Source: Pseudarthrobacter sp. NIBRBAC000502772 (GTDB lineage: Bacteria > Actinomycetota > Actinomycetes > Actinomycetales > Micrococcaceae). Taken from it: a DNA stretch of 64,000 nucleotides. A model generated the notes under the pieces. That model was not told the DNA's origin, did not search any database, and saw only the letters and a program-made list of their open reading frames with translations. The stretch is from NCBI RefSeq assembly GCF_006517235.1, contig NZ_CP041188.1, positions 806,001 to 870,000 on the forward strand, read 5' to 3'. Made by a program: the position numbers and the translations under genes. Below, one piece after another: positions 53,484-61,966 of the stretch (position 1 is the stretch's first letter; the number at the start of each line of letters is the position of its first letter).

Positions 53484-53556
53484 GGGCCTTTAGCTCAGTT
53501 GGTAGAGCATCGGACTTTTAATCCGTGGGTCGTGGGTTCGATCCCCACAGGGCCCA
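53484..53556 (+). tRNA. tRNA-Lys (anticodon UUU)
   Basis: A 73-nt cloverleaf: acceptor GGGCCTT pairs with AGGGCCC (one G-U), D-arm with AGCTCAGTTGGTAGAGC, anticodon loop CTTTTAA with TTT at 53517-53519, T-arm GTGGG TTCGATC CCCAC, discriminator A. CCA is not encoded (CCC follows). A hairpin terminator lies directly downstream. Confidence 0.97.
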
Positions 53557-53564
53557 CCCACGCG

Positions 53565-53598
53565 GAAGACCAGAGACACTTCGTCTCTGGTCTTCTTT
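53565..53598 (+). terminator. Intrinsic terminator of tRNA-Lys
   Basis: A perfect 13-bp stem GAAGACCAGAGAC / GTCTCTGGTCTTC around ACTTC, followed by TTT, starting nine bases after the tRNA. Confidence 0.88.
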
Positions 53599-53654
53599 CG
53601 TATACACCCCAGCACGGGCATTGGCGGTGGCCAACGTGGATGACCTGAGGCAGC

Positions 53655-54572
53655 CTAATGCTCGAAATGCGTGTCCGGTGCTCCCCCTGGCAGGTTCGCC
53701 AGGATGCCCTCAGCCACCTTCCGGAGCTTGATGTTCCGGTGGCTGGATGCCTTGGCGATGATGGCAATTGCGTCGTTGTAGGAGCACCTGTTCTGCGCCA
53801 TGATGACGCCACAGGCAATGTCGATGGACGTCCGGCTTTCCAAGGCTGACTGCAGGTCCGACGCCCTGGTGCTGGCCGACTCCAACTCAAGGGCCAGCCT
53901 GAGGCCGCGGGACGCGAGGTCGGTGAAACTGCGCGCCTCGGCGATGACGTGCAGCGGGAACGCCTGGGGGCTGGCTGCGAAGAAGGCCAGGGCGGCCTCC
54001 GTGCCCTCATCCAGGGAAAGCCGCAGGCCCAGGACGCTGTCGAACCCGGCATCCTGCAGGTGCCGCCTGTAGCGTCCCCAGCGGAAGTCGGAGGCCACGT
54101 GGTTCATGGCCGCGGTCCCTGTGCCGGTGAGGGCTTCGGTCAGGGGGCCTTCGCCGACCTCCTTTTCCAGCCGGGCCAATGTCGCGGTCCGCGTGCCCGT
54201 TCCGGCGGTGGATCTGGAGCGTTTGGCCCGGCTCAGGACCAGGGCGCATTCGATGGGAACGCCGGCGAGACGGCTCAGCGTGGCCGCTCCCAGGTGGGCC
54301 AGGATCTCCAGGGAGTCAGACAGGTCCTTCGAACCGGTGACCAAATCGGGGATAAGCCCGTCGACGCCGACCATCCCGATGGTGAACGCCTTGGCTGCCG
54401 GTTCCGCGCCAGGACGATCGCTCGGTGTTGGGATGGGCCTGCGGTCCGGGATTGCCGCCGGCCCCGGATGCGGGGCTGCATGCTGGGTGGTGTGTTGGGC
54501 CGGATGAGCGGGCGCTGGTCTCCTGCCCGCCGACGCGTGTGCCTGGGAAGCCTCGGATCGGGAATACTTCAC
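53655..54572 (-). CDS. GAF-ANTAR regulator with disordered N-terminus
   Basis: A 305-aa protein. The first ~60 residues are His/Pro/Ala-rich and probably unstructured; then a GAF domain (about aa 65-220) and a C-terminal ANTAR domain (about 235-290, with SRTSIDIACGVIMAQNRCSYNDA). The GTG at 54572 is chosen because GGGAGG lies five bases upstream; a GTG at 54593 is also open but has no such site. It has a large hairpin in its leader (54642-54699). Third ANTAR protein in the window, distant from the first two. Confidence 0.83.
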   Translation of the reverse strand: MKYSRSEASQAHASAGRRPAPAHPAQHTTQHAAPHPGPAAIPDRRPIPTPSDRPGAEPAAKAFTIGMVGVDGLIPDLVTGSKDLSDSLEILAHLGAATLSRLAGVPIECALVLSRAKRSRSTAGTGTRTATLARLEKEVGEGPLTEALTGTGTAAMNHVASDFRWGRYRRHLQDAGFDSVLGLRLSLDEGTEAALAFFAASPQAFPLHVIAEARSFTDLASRGLRLALELESASTRASDLQSALESRTSIDIACGVIMAQNRCSYNDAIAIIAKASSHRNIKLRKVAEGILANLPGGAPDTHFEH

Positions 54573-54641
54573 GTCCGCCTCCCGCCGGGACACCAGGAAC
54601 TGATTGGAAGCGCTGGATGAATGTGAAGCGTGGGGGACAAA

Positions 54642-54699
54642 GGGCCGGCGACGGCTGGGGGAGAGGCCTTGGTCTCTAAGACCTCCTCGTCGCCGGCCC
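54642..54699 (-). other. Structured leader hairpin upstream of the third ANTAR gene
   Basis: GGGCCGGCGACG (54642-54653) and CGTCGCCGGCCC (54688-54699) form a perfect 12-bp stem around a 34-base loop that itself holds a GGTCT/AGACC hairpin. On the minus strand the stem is followed by TTT, about 70 bases before the ANTAR start. It looks like a leader terminator. I do not see the AnnGnn hexaloops of known ANTAR RNA targets. Confidence 0.6.
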
Positions 54700-55006
54700 C
54701 GCTTATTTCCCGGACCCCTTGGAGCGGGAAAACGCGGCTACCGAGTCGTGTATTCATCCTTCCCACAACCCCCTAGTGAGACATCCAAACCAGTGCGGTT
54801 TGCGAGTCTTAACTCATTACTCGAAGGTAGTTCTGGCATGGTCCCCGGCAACCGCGTAATCGGTACTTGTTTTTCAAATTAGGTAGTACTTGGTTTTTCG
54901 GAAAAACTACTCAACTCCGCGCTGATGAGTTCTCCTCCGCCGGCACGATCACCATGAGCATGGACAAAAACTCCAGGTCATGACGCAGGCCGCGGGAGGT
55001 GGAAGG
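54700..55006. other. AT-rich non-coding stretch with a direct repeat
   Basis: No gene seen. Two copies of GTACTTG(G)TTTTTC lie at 54863-54875 and 54886-54899, about one every 23-24 bp, followed by GGAAAAAC, which can pair with the second copy. The stretch is markedly AT-rich for this genome. It lies between divergent starts and probably contains promoters or a regulator site. Confidence 0.5.
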
Positions 55007-55591
55007 ATGAGGGCCATGGAACTGCATATCACAGGTGACCCGGCCGCCGACCAACTGCTGACCGATGACGCGTTTGCGCTGCTGACAGGCATGCTGCTGG
55101 ACCAGCAGGTAACCATGGAATCCGCCTTTGCCGGGCCGGAGAAGATCCGGGCCCGGATCGGGTCCATCGCCCCGGCCGCGGTGGCCGCGTACGAACCTCA
55201 GGCTTTCGTCGACGTGTTCAAGGAACGGCCCGCGGTGCACCGGTTCCCCGGCTCGATGGCGGGACGTGTCCAGGCGCTCGCCGAGACGGTGCAGCATGAC
55301 TGGGACGGCGACGCGACGCTGATCTGGACCAAGGGCGACCCGGACGGCCCGGAGGTGCTGCGCCGCCTGCAGGCACTGCCAGGATTCGGGGAGCAGAAGG
55401 CAAAGATATTCCTTGCGCTCCTGGGGAAGCAGCGCGGGCTGAACGCACCCGGCTGGCGCGAGGCCGCCGGCCACTACGGCCAGGAGGATGCCTTCCTTTC
55501 GGTTGCCGACATCGTGAGTCCTGAATCGCTCGCGAAGGTGCGGGCCAGCAAGCAGGCAGCAAAGGCGGCGGCCAAGGCTGCCAAAGGCTGA
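55007..55591 (+). CDS. HhH-GPD-type base-excision repair protein
   Basis: A 194-aa glycosylase-like protein. The segment GMLLDQQVTMESAFAGPEKI and the helix-hairpin-helix LPGFGEQKAKIFLALLGKQ are those of the actinobacterial HhH-GPD family. The C-terminal tail is Lys/Ala-rich (AKAAAKAAKG). The ATG at 55007 follows GGGAGGT at six bases; an ATG at 55016 is an alternative. It is six bases before the LacI gene on the same strand. Confidence 0.85.
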   Translation: MRAMELHITGDPAADQLLTDDAFALLTGMLLDQQVTMESAFAGPEKIRARIGSIAPAAVAAYEPQAFVDVFKERPAVHRFPGSMAGRVQALAETVQHDWDGDATLIWTKGDPDGPEVLRRLQALPGFGEQKAKIFLALLGKQRGLNAPGWREAAGHYGQEDAFLSVADIVSPESLAKVRASKQAAKAAAKAAKG

Positions 55592-55597
55592 CCGCTC

Positions 55598-56602
55598 ATG
55601 GCAGTGACCATGAACGATGTGGCGCGCGTCGCCGGGGTGTCGTTGAAGACCGTGTCGAACGTGCTCAACGACTACGAGTTCATCCGGCCGGCCACCAGGC
55701 AACGGGTCCAGGACGCCATTGCCGCACTGGGCTACGAGGCGAACCTGACAGCTCGCAGCCTGCGCTCCGGGAAGACCCACATGTTGGGCCTGGTGCTGTC
55801 CGATCTCGCGGCGCCGTACTACGCAGAGCTGGCCTCAAGGGTGATGACGGTGGCGGAGCGGCGCGGCTACCGCGTGCTGGTGGAACAGTCCGGCGCCCTG
55901 GAAGCCAACGAACTCGGTGCCCTGCAGGGTCCGCTGCGGCAGCTGACCGACGGACTCCTGTTCACGCCACTCGTCATGAGGGCCGACGCCGTCGCCTCCC
56001 ACCGCGGCAGCAAGCCGGTGGTGCTGCTCGGCGAGCACATTCAGGATCCCCGGCTGGATCTGGTCACCATGAGAAACCGGGACGCCGCCCACGCCCTCAC
56101 CGCCCACCTGCTGGCGGGAGGCCGCCGTCGTATTGCCGTGCTTGGCGCCCATCCTGGCGAATCAGCGGGCTCGGCCGGCCTGCGGCTCAACGGTTACAGG
56201 AGCGCACTGGAGGACGCCGGTGTCCCGTTTGACCCAGCCCTGGTGGCACCGGGTAAATGGCGCCGCGACGGGGGAGCAGCCGCCGTCGCCGGCCTTCTGG
56301 AAAACGGCATTCCGTTCGACGCCGTCTTCGGGCTCAACGACGCCCTCGCCCTGGGCGCCATGCACGAACTGCTCATCCGTGGCGTGAAGGTGCCGCAGGA
56401 CGTTGCCGTGGCGGGCTTTGACGACATCGACGAGGCACGGTTCGCCTCGCCGTCGCTCACCACCGTGTCGCCCGGCATGGACGAGATTGCGGAACGGTCC
56501 GTCGGGTTGCTGATCGACCGGATTGACGGGCTGGAAGCCAGGGAAGACGGCGTTCACGCGGAGGCGGGCTTTGACCTGAAAATCCGGGATTCGGCGCCCT
56601 GA
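55598..56602 (+). CDS. LacI-family transcriptional regulator
   Basis: A 334-aa regulator with the LacI helix-turn-helix at aa 4-24 (MNDVARVAGVSLKTVSNVLN) and a sugar-binding domain. It lies six bases after the HhH-GPD gene and convergent with the sugar kinase of the fructose operon. Its target is unclear: the kinase/ABC operon already has its own LacI regulator at 60861 with visible operators. Confidence 0.88.
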   Translation: MAVTMNDVARVAGVSLKTVSNVLNDYEFIRPATRQRVQDAIAALGYEANLTARSLRSGKTHMLGLVLSDLAAPYYAELASRVMTVAERRGYRVLVEQSGALEANELGALQGPLRQLTDGLLFTPLVMRADAVASHRGSKPVVLLGEHIQDPRLDLVTMRNRDAAHALTAHLLAGGRRRIAVLGAHPGESAGSAGLRLNGYRSALEDAGVPFDPALVAPGKWRRDGGAAAVAGLLENGIPFDAVFGLNDALALGAMHELLIRGVKVPQDVAVAGFDDIDEARFASPSLTTVSPGMDEIAERSVGLLIDRIDGLEAREDGVHAEAGFDLKIRDSAP

Positions 56603-56626
56603 GGGCTGCCGCCGGACACCAGTTCC

Positions 56627-57607
56627 TCAGACCACGACGGCGGCAGTAGCTTTCGTTCCTTGGATCACTTCCGCCCCTGGCAGGTCCGCGGCCAGCTCCA
56701 CGGCCGTGGGAGGATTCGCGCCCGGCCGGCGGACGGTGATGGCGGCTGCCTTTGACGCCATGCGCCCGATAGTGGTCAGGACGTCCTGTCCCAGGCCCTC
56801 GGTGCGGCGCGACAGCAGGCCGTAGATCAGTGCCGCCATGTACGAATCACCCGCGCCGATGGTGTCCGCCACCGTGGACCGGACGGCGGGAATGAAAAGC
56901 TGTGTGGCGGGCGTCGCCAACAATGAGCCTTCCCCGCCGCGGGTGACCACTGCCAGTCCGGCGCCCAGCCGCAGGATCCGTTCTGCGGCGTCCTCGAGGC
57001 TGACCCCGGGGTACAGCCAGGTGGCGTCCTCGTCGCTGAGCTTGACCACGTCCGTCAGTGGAACCAGGTCCTCGAAAATCCGCACGGCCTCTGCCTGGCT
57101 GCCCAGCAACGCCGGCCTGATGTTCGGATCGTAGGTGACCAGGCACTCGCGGTGCGACTGTTCCAGCAGTCCCCGCACCACCGTCGCGCCCGGTGCCAGG
57201 AACGTGGCGATGGATCCGGTGTGGAGAACTTTGGGCAGGTGGGCAGGGGCCACGGCCGGCAGTTCCCAGCTGATGTCGAAGTCGTACGTGGCGGAGCCGT
57301 CCGCGGCGAGGGTTGCCGTGGCGGACGCGGTGCGCGCCGCGGACTTTGAGCCCGGCAGGAGTTCGACGCCGGCACGCCGCAGGTGCGCCTCTATCGCCTC
57401 GCCGCGGGCATCTGCGCCCAGCGACGTCAGCAGGGCGGTGGCAACGCCGAGGCGTCCCAGGCCGTAGGCCACGTTCATCGGTGAACCGCCCGGATGCTCG
57501 ATGGGGCCGTTGGACGAGGCGACCACGTCAACGAGCGCTTCGCCGATGACGACGACGTCGGGCCCAGACGTAATTTCGGACGTGCGACCAAGGGAATTGC
57601 TGTGCAC
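56627..57607 (-). CDS. PfkB-family sugar kinase, probable fructokinase (FrcK-like)
   Basis: A 326-aa kinase with the N-terminal GGSPMNVAYGLGRLG and the C-terminal catalytic motif DTIGAGDSYMAAL (Asp base). GTG at 57607 is chosen because AAAGG lies seven bases upstream; ATG at 57622 is an alternative. It is downstream of a fructose-type ABC importer on the same strand, so it most likely phosphorylates the imported fructose. Confidence 0.85.
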   Translation of the reverse strand: MHSNSLGRTSEITSGPDVVVIGEALVDVVASSNGPIEHPGGSPMNVAYGLGRLGVATALLTSLGADARGEAIEAHLRRAGVELLPGSKSAARTASATATLAADGSATYDFDISWELPAVAPAHLPKVLHTGSIATFLAPGATVVRGLLEQSHRECLVTYDPNIRPALLGSQAEAVRIFEDLVPLTDVVKLSDEDATWLYPGVSLEDAAERILRLGAGLAVVTRGGEGSLLATPATQLFIPAVRSTVADTIGAGDSYMAALIYGLLSRRTEGLGQDVLTTIGRMASKAAAITVRRPGANPPTAVELAADLPGAEVIQGTKATAAVVV

Positions 57608-57687
57608 GGGGGAGCCTTTCATGGGGCCGTCCGCGGGCCTGGTGCAGGCCCGCGGACGGCGGTGGGGAGTCAACCTGTGGTGCAGGG

Positions 57688-58482
57688 TCAGGCGGTGGCT
57701 GCGCCGGTCATGATCGCAACCGCATCGGTCATGTTGTGGGACTGCGGCGTGATGGTGGCCGCACACTTGCCGAGGCGCTGGATGTGGATCCGGTCCGCCA
57801 CGTCGAACACGTGCGGCATGTTGTGGCTGATCAGGATGACGGGCAGTCCCCGGTCCCGGAGGTCCCGAACCAGTTGCAGGACTTGGTTGGATTCCCGGAC
57901 GCCGAGCGCCGCCGTCGGCTCATCCAGCACGACAACCTTTGAACCGAACGCTGCGGCGCGGGCCACGGCGACAGCCTGGCGCTGGCCACCGGAGAGGTTC
58001 TCCACCGGCACTGTCACGTCCTGGAGCGTGGAAATGCCGAGCCGGGTCAGCTCCTGTTTGGCCTTCACGCGCATGCCTTTGGTGTCAAGCATCCGGAACA
58101 CGCTTCCGAGGAGTCCCGCACGCCGTTCCTCCCGGCCCAAAAACAGGTTGGAGGCAACGTCCAGGGCCGGCGAAACGGCGAGGTTCTGGTACACGGTTTC
58201 GATGCCGTGGACTCGGGCGTCCTGCGGTCGCTTGAAATGTACCGGCTGTCCTGACACAAAGAGCTCGCCGGAGTCCGGGACTTCGGCCCCGGTCAGGCAC
58301 TTGATCAGGGTGGATTTGCCGGCGCCGTTGTCGCCGATGATCGCCAGGACTTCACCCGGGTACAGGTCCAGGCTGACGCCGTCCAGCCCCACGACGCGAC
58401 CGAAGGTCTTAACCAGGTTCCGGGCTTGCAGGATGGGTTGCCGGACTTCCGTCCCCGCGGACTCCAGATGCATGGCGGTCAT
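57688..58482 (-). CDS. Sugar ABC transporter ATPase (FrcA-like, single domain)
   Basis: A 264-aa ATPase with Walker A GDNGAGKST, signature LSGGQRQA, Walker B VVVLDEPTAALG and switch His in ISHNMPHVF. It has one ATPase domain, unlike the two in RbsA/XylG, which is typical of fructose importers of the Frc type. ATG at 58482 overlaps the permease stop by four bases (ATGA) and has AAAGGTGA upstream. Confidence 0.88.
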   Translation of the reverse strand: MTAMHLESAGTEVRQPILQARNLVKTFGRVVGLDGVSLDLYPGEVLAIIGDNGAGKSTLIKCLTGAEVPDSGELFVSGQPVHFKRPQDARVHGIETVYQNLAVSPALDVASNLFLGREERRAGLLGSVFRMLDTKGMRVKAKQELTRLGISTLQDVTVPVENLSGGQRQAVAVARAAAFGSKVVVLDEPTAALGVRESNQVLQLVRDLRDRGLPVILISHNMPHVFDVADRIHIQRLGKCAATITPQSHNMTDAVAIMTGAATA

Positions 58483-59525
58483 GATTTCACCTTTCGGATC
58501 CACTGGTCGATGGACACAGCGAGGATGATGAGGACGCCCACTGCGAGGGTCTGGTAGAGCACGTCGAGGCCTGCGAGGGAGAGTCCATTGCGGAAGACGC
58601 CTACGATCAGGGCGCCCAGCAGGGTGCCCCAGACTGAGCCGCGGCCGCCAAAGAGGCTGGTCCCGCCTATGACCACGGCGGTGATGGAGTCCAGGTTCAG
58701 GTCGACGCCGGCGTTGGGGCTGGCGGCGTTGGTGCGGCCGATTTGGATCCAGGCGCCGATGGCCAGGACGGCGCCAGCGGCGAGGTAAACGCTCATGAGG
58801 ACTTTGTTCACCGCGATGCCGGCCAGGCGGGCGGCTTCCTTGTCATCGCCTACGGCGTAGACGTGCCGGCCCCAGGCGGTTTTGCCGAGGATGAACGCGA
58901 TAGCGATGTAGAGCAGGAGCATGACGACGACGCCGGTGGAGATCCTGACCGGGCCCACCGGGAAGGTGGTACCTGTCCAGGTGAGCAAGTCCGGCATGGC
59001 CGAGCCGCGCACCGTCGCGCCGTTCGAGTAGAGGAGCGTCAGTGCGATGAAGATGTTAAGCGTGCCCAGGGTAACGATGAACGGCGGGAGCCGGAACCTG
59101 GTGACCAGGAATCCGTTGAGGGCTCCCGCGGCGAGTCCGACGACGAGGCCCGCGAGTAGCGCGAGAGGTGCGGGCAGTCCGTTGTTGACGGCGACTTGGG
59201 CCACCACCATGGAGGAGAGGATCATGACCGCTCCGACGGAAAGGTCGATGCCTGCCGTGAGGATGATGAGGGTCTGGGCGATGGCGAGGGTGCCGACGAC
59301 GGAGACCTGCTGGGTAATCAGGGAGAGGTTTTCAACCCGCAGGAATCTGTCATTGAGGAGGCCGAAGACGATCACCGCGATGAGAAGTACGAGGGCGGGG
59401 CTGACGGCGGGGTAACGGTGGAGGATATTGCGTATCCGGCTAAGCGGTGTCTGGCGGTCAAGGAATTCCTCCGCCAGGTCGGCATGCCCGGCGCTGGGCG
59501 GGCCGGCGGTCTGTTGCTGAGTCAC
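58479..59525 (-). CDS. Sugar ABC transporter permease (FrcC-like)
   Basis: A 348-aa permease of the ribose/xylose/fructose type with eight to ten helices and the family segments LTAGIDLSVGAVM, AVGDDKEAARLAGI and GGTSLFGGRGSVWGT. GTG start. Close in pattern to Frc fructose permeases of rhizobia and actinobacteria. It lies 112 bp after the binding-protein gene, with a hairpin in between. Confidence 0.9.
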   Translation of the reverse strand: MTQQQTAGPPSAGHADLAEEFLDRQTPLSRIRNILHRYPAVSPALVLLIAVIVFGLLNDRFLRVENLSLITQQVSVVGTLAIAQTLIILTAGIDLSVGAVMILSSMVVAQVAVNNGLPAPLALLAGLVVGLAAGALNGFLVTRFRLPPFIVTLGTLNIFIALTLLYSNGATVRGSAMPDLLTWTGTTFPVGPVRISTGVVVMLLLYIAIAFILGKTAWGRHVYAVGDDKEAARLAGIAVNKVLMSVYLAAGAVLAIGAWIQIGRTNAASPNAGVDLNLDSITAVVIGGTSLFGGRGSVWGTLLGALIVGVFRNGLSLAGLDVLYQTLAVGVLIILAVSIDQWIRKVKS

Positions 59526-59584
59526 GATTGGTCCTGATCTTCAGTGATGGTTGCTAGAGCGGAGCTAGCTCGGTAGGCAAATGC

Positions 59585-59615
59585 GGGGAGACCGATAGCG
59601 GGCTCCGGCCTCCCC
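59585..59615 (-). terminator. Hairpin between the binding-protein and permease genes
   Basis: GGGGAGACCG and CGGCCTCCCC form a 10-bp stem with one mismatch around an 11-base loop. No long T-run, so partial termination or mRNA protection is likely, raising binding-protein output relative to the membrane parts. Confidence 0.6.
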
Positions 59616-59637
59616 GCCCCGCCGTGAAACTGGGTGC

Positions 59638-60750
59638 TTACTTTCCCCAGCAGATGTCGGAAGCAGCGGCGGTGGTGATGCTCTTGACGCCGTCGGCGGG
59701 CTTGTCAGTGACGAGCTCGACACCGGTGTTGTAGAAGTCCAGGCCCGCGGAGTTGGCAGGCTTCTTGCCGGTCTTGGCCAGGTCAACAATGGCCTTGACG
59801 CCCAGTTCGGCCATCTTGACCGGGTACTGCTGGGCGGTGGCACCGATGACGCCGGACTTGACGTTGTTTACGCCCGTGCAGCCGCCGTCAACGGAGACGA
59901 TGAGGACGTCCTTTTCCTTGCCGGCGGACTTTAGTGCCTCGAACGCGCCGGCGGCGGCAGGTTCGTTGATGGTGTACACAACGTTGATGTTCGGGTTCTT
60001 GGACAGAAGGGTTTCCATGGCGGTGCGGCCGCCGTCCTCGGCACCCTGCGAGGCCTGGCTGCCGACGATCTCGTACTCGCCGCCCTTGCCGCCGGTGTAC
60101 TTGCCGGTCTTGGCCTCGTCGCCGTTCTTCTTCTTATCCGCGGTGTCGATGCCCAGACCGGACAGGAAGCCCTGGTCACGGTTGTAGTCGACCGAGACGA
60201 CCTTGTCATCGAAGAGATCCAGCAGCGCGATGGTGGCCTTCTTGCCGCCGAGTTGAGCTGCGGTCCATTTGCCGATCAGCTCGCCGGCGGCGAAGTTGTC
60301 CGTGGCGAAGGTGATGTCTGCGGCGTCGGCCGGGTCCGGCGGCGTGTCCAGGGCGATGACGAAGAGGCCGGCGTCCTTGGCCTTCTTCAGGGCATCCACG
60401 ACGGACGGGCCGTTGGGGGTGATCAGAATGCCTTTGTCGCCCTTGGAGATGGCGTTTTCGATGGCCTGGATCTGGGTGTCCTCGTCGCCGTCAGCCTTGC
60501 CGGCGGCGAGCTTAAGGTCCACGCCCTCGGCTTCGGCTGCCTTCTTCGCCCCGTCCTGCATAGAGACGAAGAACGGGTTGGTGGTGGTTTTCACGATGAG
60601 GGAGACGCCGACTTTTTCACCAGCGGTCCCACTGGCAGACGGGCTGGAACTGCCGCCGCAGGCGGTGAGGCTGAGCGTGCCGAGGGTCAGGACTGCGCCG
60701 ATGGCCAGCAGGCGGTGCGAAAGCTTGGGGGTGGCTTTGGAACTCAACAT
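59638..60750 (-). CDS. Sugar ABC transporter substrate-binding lipoprotein (FrcB-like)
   Basis: A 370-aa binding protein with signal peptide and lipobox SLTACGG (Cys31), then a type I periplasmic-binding fold (GVSLIVKTTTNPFFVSMQ, then GILITPNGPSVV and VVYTINEPAAAGAFEAL). ATG at 60750. It heads the operon binding protein - permease - ATPase - kinase, divergent from the LacI gene. Fructose as ligand is inferred from the kinase, the FrcC-like permease and the nearby fructanase. Confidence 0.9.
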   Translation of the reverse strand: MLSSKATPKLSHRLLAIGAVLTLGTLSLTACGGSSSPSASGTAGEKVGVSLIVKTTTNPFFVSMQDGAKKAAEAEGVDLKLAAGKADGDEDTQIQAIENAISKGDKGILITPNGPSVVDALKKAKDAGLFVIALDTPPDPADAADITFATDNFAAGELIGKWTAAQLGGKKATIALLDLFDDKVVSVDYNRDQGFLSGLGIDTADKKKNGDEAKTGKYTGGKGGEYEIVGSQASQGAEDGGRTAMETLLSKNPNINVVYTINEPAAAGAFEALKSAGKEKDVLIVSVDGGCTGVNNVKSGVIGATAQQYPVKMAELGVKAIVDLAKTGKKPANSAGLDFYNTGVELVTDKPADGVKSITTAAASDICWGK

Positions 60751-60783
60751 TGAATCTCCTACGTTCGTGGCACTTCCCGTGCC

Positions 60784-60797
60784 TGACAACGATGTCA
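60784..60797. promoter_or_regulatory. LacI operator in the divergent frc/LacI promoter
   Basis: TGACAACGATGTCA, a 14-bp palindrome with central CG and one asymmetric pair, 33 bp before the start of the binding-protein gene. The first 13 bases recur at 60862-60874. This pairing strongly suggests the binding site of the adjacent LacI protein. Confidence 0.75.
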
Positions 60798-60860
60798 GAA
60801 CTCATGTAATCAACGTCACAGGGTAGAGTCAAGGCAAATTCGATGATGAAGGGCGAGTTA

Positions 60861-61916
60861 ATGACAACGATGTCTAATCGTTACAAGGCGGAATCCGCCA
60901 CGAACCGGCCCACCATGCGCCATGTCGCCGCGCTGGCCGGGGTGGGCATCAAGACCGTCTCCAGGGTGATGAACGACGAACCGGGCGTCTCCGAGGCCAC
61001 CCGTCAAAGGGTGCTGGGGGCATCCCACCAGCTCAACTACCAGCTGGACATGGCGGCAGGCAGCCTCCGCCGCACAGGCCGCCAGACACTGTCCATCGGG
61101 TTACTCCTGCCCAGCGTGGCCAACCCGTTCAGCAGCGAGATCCACCGGGCAATGGAAGACTCTCTGGCGGCACGCGGGATAGCCGTGTTCGCGGCCAGCC
61201 TGGACGATGACCCCGAGCGGGAAAAGTCGCTCGTCTCCGCATTCCTCGGCCGGCGCGTGGATGGTCTGGTCCTGACCCCCATTGCCCGGAGCCAGGCGTA
61301 TGCGATCCCGGAACATTCCCGGGACCTGCCCATGGTGTTCATTGACCGCGAGCCTGTGGGCATCGAGGCCGACGCGGTGGTGACGGACAACGCCGTCGGC
61401 GCGGCTCGGGCGGCCGCCCACCTTATGGCTCACGGCCACACGAAGCTTGCCTACCTGGGCGACCGGCCGGACATCCAGACCGCCCGGGAACGGCGTCGCG
61501 GCTTCATTGGGGAACTGGGCCGGGCGGGGCAGGCGACGTCCGCTGTGCCGGTCCGGGAGGGGCTTCACGACGAGGAGTCTGCCCGGCTGGCCGCCCTGGA
61601 GATCCTCACGGCCGAGAATCCGCCCACGGCCATCTTCTCCAGCCAGAACCTCATCACGTTCGGCGTGATGCGCGCCCTGAAGGAACTTGGTGCCAGCCGC
61701 CGCGTGGCGCTGGTGGGCTTTGACGACTTCACCCTGGCGGACATGATGGAGCCCGGCATCACTGTCATCGCCCAGCACCCGGACCGTATCGGGAAGCTTG
61801 CCGCCGAGCGGCTGCTCGCCCGGATCGACGGCGACGGCAGCGCGCCGCAGACGTACGTTGTTCCGTCCGAGCTCATCCAGCGCGGCTCCGGCGAACTCCC
61901 GCCGCCGGCAGGCTGA
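60861..61916 (+). CDS. LacI-family repressor of the fructose operon
   Basis: A 351-aa regulator. HTH at about aa 20-40 (MRHVAALAGVGIKTVSRVMNDE pattern, read within that span) and the sugar-binding domain SIGLLLPSVANPFSSEIH. The ATG at 60861 is chosen because AAGGGCGAG lies upstream, although ATGs at 60843 and 60846 are open. One of the two operators covers this start codon, so the protein probably shuts off its own gene. Confidence 0.87.
   Translation: MTTMSNRYKAESATNRPTMRHVAALAGVGIKTVSRVMNDEPGVSEATRQRVLGASHQLNYQLDMAAGSLRRTGRQTLSIGLLLPSVANPFSSEIHRAMEDSLAARGIAVFAASLDDDPEREKSLVSAFLGRRVDGLVLTPIARSQAYAIPEHSRDLPMVFIDREPVGIEADAVVTDNAVGAARAAAHLMAHGHTKLAYLGDRPDIQTARERRRGFIGELGRAGQATSAVPVREGLHDEESARLAALEILTAENPPTAIFSSQNLITFGVMRALKELGASRRVALVGFDDFTLADMMEPGITVIAQHPDRIGKLAAERLLARIDGDGSAPQTYVVPSELIQRGSGELPPPAG
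60862..60874. promoter_or_regulatory. Second LacI operator, overlapping the LacI start codon
   Basis: TGACAACGATGTC, identical over 13 bases to the site 78 bp upstream. Two sites at about seven helical turns suggest DNA looping and autoregulation. Confidence 0.7.
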
Positions 61917-61966
61917 GGACAACAATTCAACCACCAGCAGATCCAGGCAATCCAGAGGGGACAACC

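Noticed and set aside
54642..54699. A classic two-hexaloop ANTAR target RNA
   Set aside because: The inner loop is three to five bases and lacks the AnnGnn hexaloop.
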